Source of the DNA: Smittium culicis
Taxonomy: Eukaryota > Kickxellomycota > Harpellomycetes > Harpellales > Legeriomycetaceae
Assembly (NCBI GenBank): GCA_001970855.1
Contig: LSSN01005561.1
Span: forward strand, 1 to 12,272
Direction: 5' to 3'
Length of the DNA stretch: 12,272 nucleotides
Shown one piece after another: positions 8,431 through 12,272 of this stretch (the stretch's first letter is position 1; each line of letters starts with the position of its first letter). Position numbers and translations under genes: made by a program. Below the pieces are notes generated by a model, which saw only the letters and a list, made by a program, of their open reading frames with translations, was not told the DNA's origin and searched no databases.

Positions 8431-8700
8431 GATTGGGGTTTAATTGTGAATTTTTTTTTTTGATACATATAGCAGTTAATTATAGAATTTATTCTGAGGT
8501 AAATTTATTAGCTTAAATAAAAAAAAAACTCTACAAACAGTCTAAGATGGCATATTTAACATGTTTTATTGAATAAAAATTATATAAAACTAAAAAAAAA
8601 CTAAAGATCTAGGAGCAGTATAACTTGGTGAAAGGCATAAAATATCTTTAGAAAGGATAAACATGTCATTATACTTGCGAATCAATAAGATTTCATAGAT
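8431..8700. other. AT-rich spacer with homopolymer runs
   Basis: This contains T and A runs near 8450-8461 and 8518-8529 and no supportable gene. It leads into the 42-bp tandem duplication. Confidence 0.5.
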
Positions 8701-8790
8701 AAAGAAATTAAATTTATGCTTATTAAAATATCTAGATCTGAAAAAGAAATTAAATTTATGCTTATTAAAATATCTAGATCTGAAAAAGAA
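8701..8790. repeat. Exact 42-bp tandem duplication
   Basis: Unit 1 is 8701-8742 and unit 2 is 8743-8784; they appear identical base for base, each starting AAAGAAATTAAATTTATGCT and ending ...TCTAGATCTGAA. A partial third unit AAAGAA occupies 8785-8790 before the sequence diverges into an A run. The length is a multiple of three, so the duplication keeps whatever reading frame crosses it: the + strand is open 8689-8859 (57 codons, K/I/E/F-rich) and the - strand is open across it too. Neither frame resembles a known protein. The identity of the copies points to a recent event, by slippage or unequal exchange, or to an assembly artefact. Confidence 0.9.
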
Positions 8791-8862
8791 AAAAAACGGA
8801 TTGAATTCAGAATTTTCTTTCATTATGATAAAATAAAGTCGATTTTTAAACTTATTTCGTGA

Positions 8863-9160
8863 TTTAAAGAAAATTTACTTTGTGATATATCAAATAATAA
8901 TAAAAAATTTTTTAAGGCCTCTAAATTAATTTATTTTTATTGAAGGCAGTTAGTGTTAAGACGCGAACTATTGTGATGATTTTTGATAATATTTAATGGC
9001 TAATACCATAGAAATTCTGATTTAAGTTTTATAAATGTGTATAACTAATTAAAGATATTACATTCAAATGACTTAATTTTCTTAAATTTGTGAAAACAGT
9101 ATTTTAAGTATGAATGTAAAAATGTATTTTTAGTTCCGTGAAAACTTTTTTTAATAAGGA
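8863..9160. other. AT-rich intergenic stretch
   Basis: There is no supportable gene. The composition is typical of the window's non-coding DNA, down to roughly 13% GC near 8881-8940. Confidence 0.55.
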
Positions 9161-9346
9161 TCACGATATGCCATGATGATTTTTCATAAAAGTTAGAACG
9201 GTAAACCCTATGTCTGTACTATAAAATGAAGCTGTAAAAGCGAGTTCTTGAATTATGTTAGATTCGATAAATAAATTACAAGATTTATCATTCAGTAAAG
9301 GGGCAATATAAATATCTAAGTGGTCTAATAATACTATAACTTTCAT
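9161..9346 (-). CDS. Uncertain 61-residue open frame, possibly spurious
   Basis: The frame has an ATG at 9346-9344 preceded by ACC (a fair eukaryotic start context) and a TGA stop at 9163-9161. The predicted peptide has mixed composition, with L-L-D-H-L-D, I-A-P-L-L-N-D and a hydrophobic T-V-L-T-F segment, unlike the K/N/I/F-only peptides of purely AT-rich spacer. I do not recognise it, it has no partner frame or visible splice pattern that extends it convincingly, and an open run of this length is expected several times by chance in a window this AT-rich. It is kept as a candidate short gene or an exon of a decayed one. Confidence 0.15.
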   Translation of the reverse strand: MKVIVLLDHLDIYIAPLLNDKSCNLFIESNIIQELAFTASFYSTDIGFTVLTFMKNHHGIS

Positions 9347-11356
9347 GGTAAAAATAAAATAAATTGTTACTTAAACCATTTAATGAATCAGCTCAAAAAT
9401 AATAGTATTTTCTAATCACCAGTTTAAACGCCGAAAAAAAATAAAGACACAATTTAAAATCGCATATTTGAATTACTTTTATTTATTTTACTAAAAATCG
9501 AGTTTAACTCGCACGATTTAATGGGGGTTAATTAAATATAATACTTTGTATATAAAATTTAGCTGATGATCGCATAAAATTAAAAATGAAATTCAAGCCA
9601 TTGGTAACGTCTTGAATAATATTCTTGTGCTTGAGATAACATTAAATACCACAGAAATAGGAATTCTTAAATAAAATAATTTCAGAGGCAAAATAGACTA
9701 ATTTTGTATTTCTAAATATTATTATTTTATTATAAGTATTCAAACATGTTTTCAATGTGTAATTTATATACTAAAAATTCTGGTCTAAATTATATTCCAC
9801 CCAAATAGCCAAATCAGATTTTTAATTTCTGTATACGAGCGATCAAGTTTGAAATTTTTTAATTTCGATTTTATCGAAAAGTATTCATCATTAAAAATTC
9901 ACTAAAATAATATGCGAAATAATGATATGGAATACTCTTATTACAAATAAAAAAGAAAACAGACAGGTTTATCAATTCATACCTAATTATATATTATAAA
10001 TTTTATTAATAAAAAAACTTTATATCTTCATGAATTTATATAAATAGACATGATAATTGAAATTGAACACAAGAATGCTTTAAACTCGTTTCAGAAAAGT
10101 CATATTTTCATTTATCCAGCTCCTAATTGAGTCCTGCATCTAAAATGAACAATTACAATAAAAATTTCTAGAAAGGCGAGGGAATGGTCAATCCAGTTAA
10201 TCCTTTTTATTTTTATTTTTTATTTTTTAAATTGGAGACAGGGGTCATCGTGACCTTTAAGTTACGTGCTTATGCGCTAATAAAATTACACAGTCAGATT
10301 TAGCGAGCCTAAGCCTTAATTTTTAGAGGTGAAAATTACACGGAAATATATTGTTAACATTATATTTAATATATTTCTCATATTTAAATCTTTTAAAATA
10401 TGTAGGTATGAATTTGATCAAACTTTTTTTTTTTATATTTCTTATATAAAAAGAAATCTGCCAATATTTTTTATTAATCAAATAGTAAAAATCAGATAAC
10501 ACTACAAACGTAAATCGTTTTTCCTGTTATACCATATTTCAAAAATTGGAGTATTAATATCGATATATTTTATGGTTTGAAAGAACTAAGATTTAATCGC
10601 TTAACCAAAAGGTCATTCCGTTAGACATTTAGTCTTACAGATCTTAGGCACTATATGATAAATAATGTTGTAATGAAATTTTAGCATACTTAATTAAAAA
10701 GGTCACAAGCTTTAAAATATATTCAACCCTCCAATTGTTAGTTTATACTATCATAGGATATCATTTATTTTGTGACTATTTTTTTTAGTGAAACAGTATT
10801 TGATACCCATTTTTTATAATAAATATATAATAAAAAGAGAAAAAAAAGCAATCAAGTTAAAAATTAATTGTATAATTTTCATTTTGAATACAGAATTGAG
10901 TAATTTACCACAAAAATCAATCTGTGCCAAAATGAATTGATTTTAGTATGTAAAAAAAGTAACAGGACATGATTTTTTATAAACAAGTACAAGTATTTGA
11001 AATTATCAGGCTATTAGGATCAGTAATTTAAAATAAAAATTTAGAATTTATTATTGTACAAAGAGATGACTTTCTTAATTTGAGATTCACCTCGTTTATA
11101 TACGTTCTAGCTAGTCAAAAAAATAATGATAAATAAACAGGCATAAATAGAATTTTTAACAAGTTATTCAGTCTATAAGATAAAAATAGACTATTCGTTT
11201 AAACGTATTTAGATCTTCAGCGACAGTGATTTCGATTTTGCACATCAAAGTACAACAAAAACTTTTTTTTTTTTTAAAGCTTGTACGGAGTTTTGGAATA
11301 AAGAAATTTAAAAAATAAAAAAAAATTAAAATGCATATATGGCGGCCAAATATCAT
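9347..11356. other. Long AT-rich intergenic region
   Basis: About 2 kb with no gene I can support. It contains several small palindromes (9497-9509, 9863-9879, 10243-10273) and T-rich tracts such as 10202-10229. A + strand run open at 10514-10621 and again at 10625-10681 reads as mixed-composition peptide (K-E-L-R-F-N-R-L), but it is short enough to be chance. The right-hand part, roughly 11050-11356, is the 3' flank of the minus-strand SelO gene; a minus-strand AATAAA lies at 11052-11047, about 305 nt past the stop, as one weak polyadenylation-signal candidate. Confidence 0.55.
10243..10273. repeat. Nested palindromes in a GC-richer patch
   Basis: GGTCA-TCG-TGACC (10243-10255) is a perfect 5-bp-arm palindrome. 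It overlaps a second, imperfect one running CGTGACCTT/TAAGTTACG (10249-10266). The patch follows a T/A-rich tract and precedes 60 bases with more G+C than the surroundings. It could be a transcription-factor site, or one end of a short palindromic repeat family; nothing in the window decides between them. Confidence 0.35.
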
Positions 11357-12272
11357 TTAAGAGGTGCAGCTGTATATAAACTTTTCTCCCCACTATAGAA
11401 AAAAAGAAAAAAAAACAAGATAAGATAAGAGTTTGAGTAAAAAATTAGTTTAAGAGAGAAATAAAATAGTAGTTACGTTAGGTACAGGCCCGGCATATCT
11501 CTTTGCATTAGGGAACTCTTTTAGATCTGAGCTTTCTTGAACGTTCGTGCTTTTATCGCCGTTCACTAAGATTGTGTCGAGTTCATCAGCATCAGTGTAC
11601 ACGTGTTTTGTCATCAGCATGAAAACTTCGTTGAATCTTTTAGCAAGTACTTGCATGTTTTGAGCCTCAACTTCATCGTCGATACTGCGATCAGGTTTTA
11701 CAGCAGTGTCTTCGTTCGATATACTGGGACTATCATTTACATTTGAATTGTTTGGTTCAGTTTGAGTGTCACTAGAGCTAGAAGCCTGTTTAGGGTCTGT
11801 GGCAATATCATTTTGCTGTGGAATCGGTTCTTGCTTGTTATCGATTAGGCCGATAAGTTCCTCAAGTATCCAATTGCGTAATATAAACTGAGGGTTGATT
11901 TTATCCATATCCAAGGCAATTTTTTCTATCATTTCCTGTAAAGTGAAGTTATTATCTAGATTGAGAGAATTTTTTTCGGCGCTTTCTTTGCTAGAAATGG
12001 AGGTTGAAAGGTTGCTGTACATGCTTGAAAAGTGCTTGAAGTATTTATCTTCGAGTAAGGTAATAAATTCAGCAACTTTATTTTGTTGGTTATCAGAAAT
12101 ATCTTGATTTGTTTCAGAAGAGAGATTGGTTTGGTTACTAGAAGATGAAAATTCAAAAATTTCATTAACCAGCTTAATTATTTGCGTGTTCCTATCTAGA
12201 TGAGAATAGTCAAAACTGCTATCAGCGTTCATATTAGCCTGGTTTCCACAATTATGAGCGTCAAGTTCAGTA
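11357..12272 (-). CDS. SelO/Fmp40-family protein AMPylase (pseudokinase), C-terminal part
   Basis: SelO proteins have a kinase fold that binds ATP inverted and transfer AMP to protein hydroxyls; eukaryotic members (yeast Fmp40) act in mitochondria in redox balance. Only the last 276 residues are here: exon 1 (12271-11477) and exon 2 (11392-11357), so the kinase core lies beyond the right edge. The frame is open through the edge before the ATG at 12232-12230, which is therefore probably internal. Support: I-N-P-Q-F-I-L-R-N-W at 11899-11870, matching the family's N-P-(K/R)-x-(V/I)-L-R-x-W helix, and a spliced C-terminus P-N-W-G-E-K then S-C-T-S, matching the P-x-W-x-K ... S-C-(S/T)-S tail. That cysteine, third from the end, aligns with the selenocysteine of human SelO. 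Two low-complexity Ser/Asn/Gln/Asp stretches (about 12148-12083 and 11827-11666) enlarge the domain. About 40% GC, no internal stops: it looks functional. Confidence 0.8.
11393..11476 (-). other. 84-nt GT-AG intron in the SelO gene
   Basis: On the minus strand the donor GTAACT begins at 11476 after codon AAC, and the acceptor TTTTTTTCTATAG ends at 11393, before TGG. It is phase 0. A pyrimidine-rich tract fills the last 25 nt, and ACTAAT (CTAAT at 11448-11444) is a branch-point candidate. Splicing joins P-V-P-N to W-G-E-K and yields a stop 11 residues later with the family's cysteine tail. Reading through the intron would instead end after eight unrelated residues (TTI-L-F-L-S type). A second donor, GTACCT at 11485, is also in phase 0. 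Confidence 0.82.

Noticed and set aside
8590..8823. 77-codon minus-strand frame with repeated F-F-R-S-R-Y-F-N-K
   Set aside because: The repeat is only the translation of the 42-bp DNA duplication, and the remainder is F-rich read-out of A runs.
8998..9660. Weak resemblance between the minus strand near 9000-9030 and near 9630-9665 (TTCTRTGGTATT and a few flanking bases)
   Set aside because: Too short and AT-rich to separate from chance, and it needs several gaps.
11895..12165. Other frames within the SelO exon (a + strand one and a shifted minus one)
   Set aside because: They are shadows of the SelO reading frame, which has the family motifs and continues through the window edge.
1..12272. 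CRISPR array, tRNA or rRNA genes
   Set aside because: No regularly spaced repeats, no tRNA B-box or cloverleaf pattern and no conserved rRNA core seen on either strand.

Overview
The window is a very AT-rich eukaryotic nuclear segment. I judge it most likely fungal, possibly from an early-diverging lineage with an AT-rich genome such as Glomeromycotina; the lineage is inference only. The reasons are one intron-bearing gene with a short 84-nt GT-AG intron, a SelO-type protein whose C-terminal motifs look fungal to me, and two classes of decayed retrotransposon. No bacterial gene organisation, tRNA, rRNA or CRISPR array is visible.

Layout: (a) 1-660 is AT-rich with no supportable gene. (b) 661-1962 holds the 3' part of a decayed LINE (non-LTR retrotransposon) on the + strand: reverse-transcriptase C-terminal motifs, a later W-rich C-terminal segment and a short (AAAC)n tail. 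(c) About 2200-6403 is a decayed Ty3/gypsy-type LTR retrotransposon on the + strand, in the canonical order: end of the 5' LTR, primer-binding site, gag with a ruined zinc knuckle, protease, reverse transcriptase and RNase H. It stops where integrase should begin, and neither integrase nor a 3' LTR is seen. At least ten in-frame stops and two frame changes lie in pol. (d) 6404-7400 is AT-rich non-coding sequence with a hairpin and one transposon-end-like sequence. (e) 7401-8430 is less AT-rich (about 30-38% GC locally against 15-22% around it). It has stop-poor stretches on both strands and is probably a decayed gene or element I cannot name. (f) 8701-8790 is an exact 42-bp tandem duplication. 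(g) 8863-11356 is AT-rich intergenic sequence with a few palindromes. (h) 11357-12272, minus strand, is the 3' part of an apparently intact gene for a SelO/Fmp40-family protein AMPylase, entering from the right edge and ending in a tiny second exon that supplies the family's C-terminal cysteine tail.

Only the SelO gene looks functional. The rest is transposon graveyard and AT-rich spacer; there is no operon-like cooperation between genes. I found no convincing new multi-gene system. The points most worth following are the SelO terminal exon and low-complexity insert, and the unidentified 7401-8430 island.
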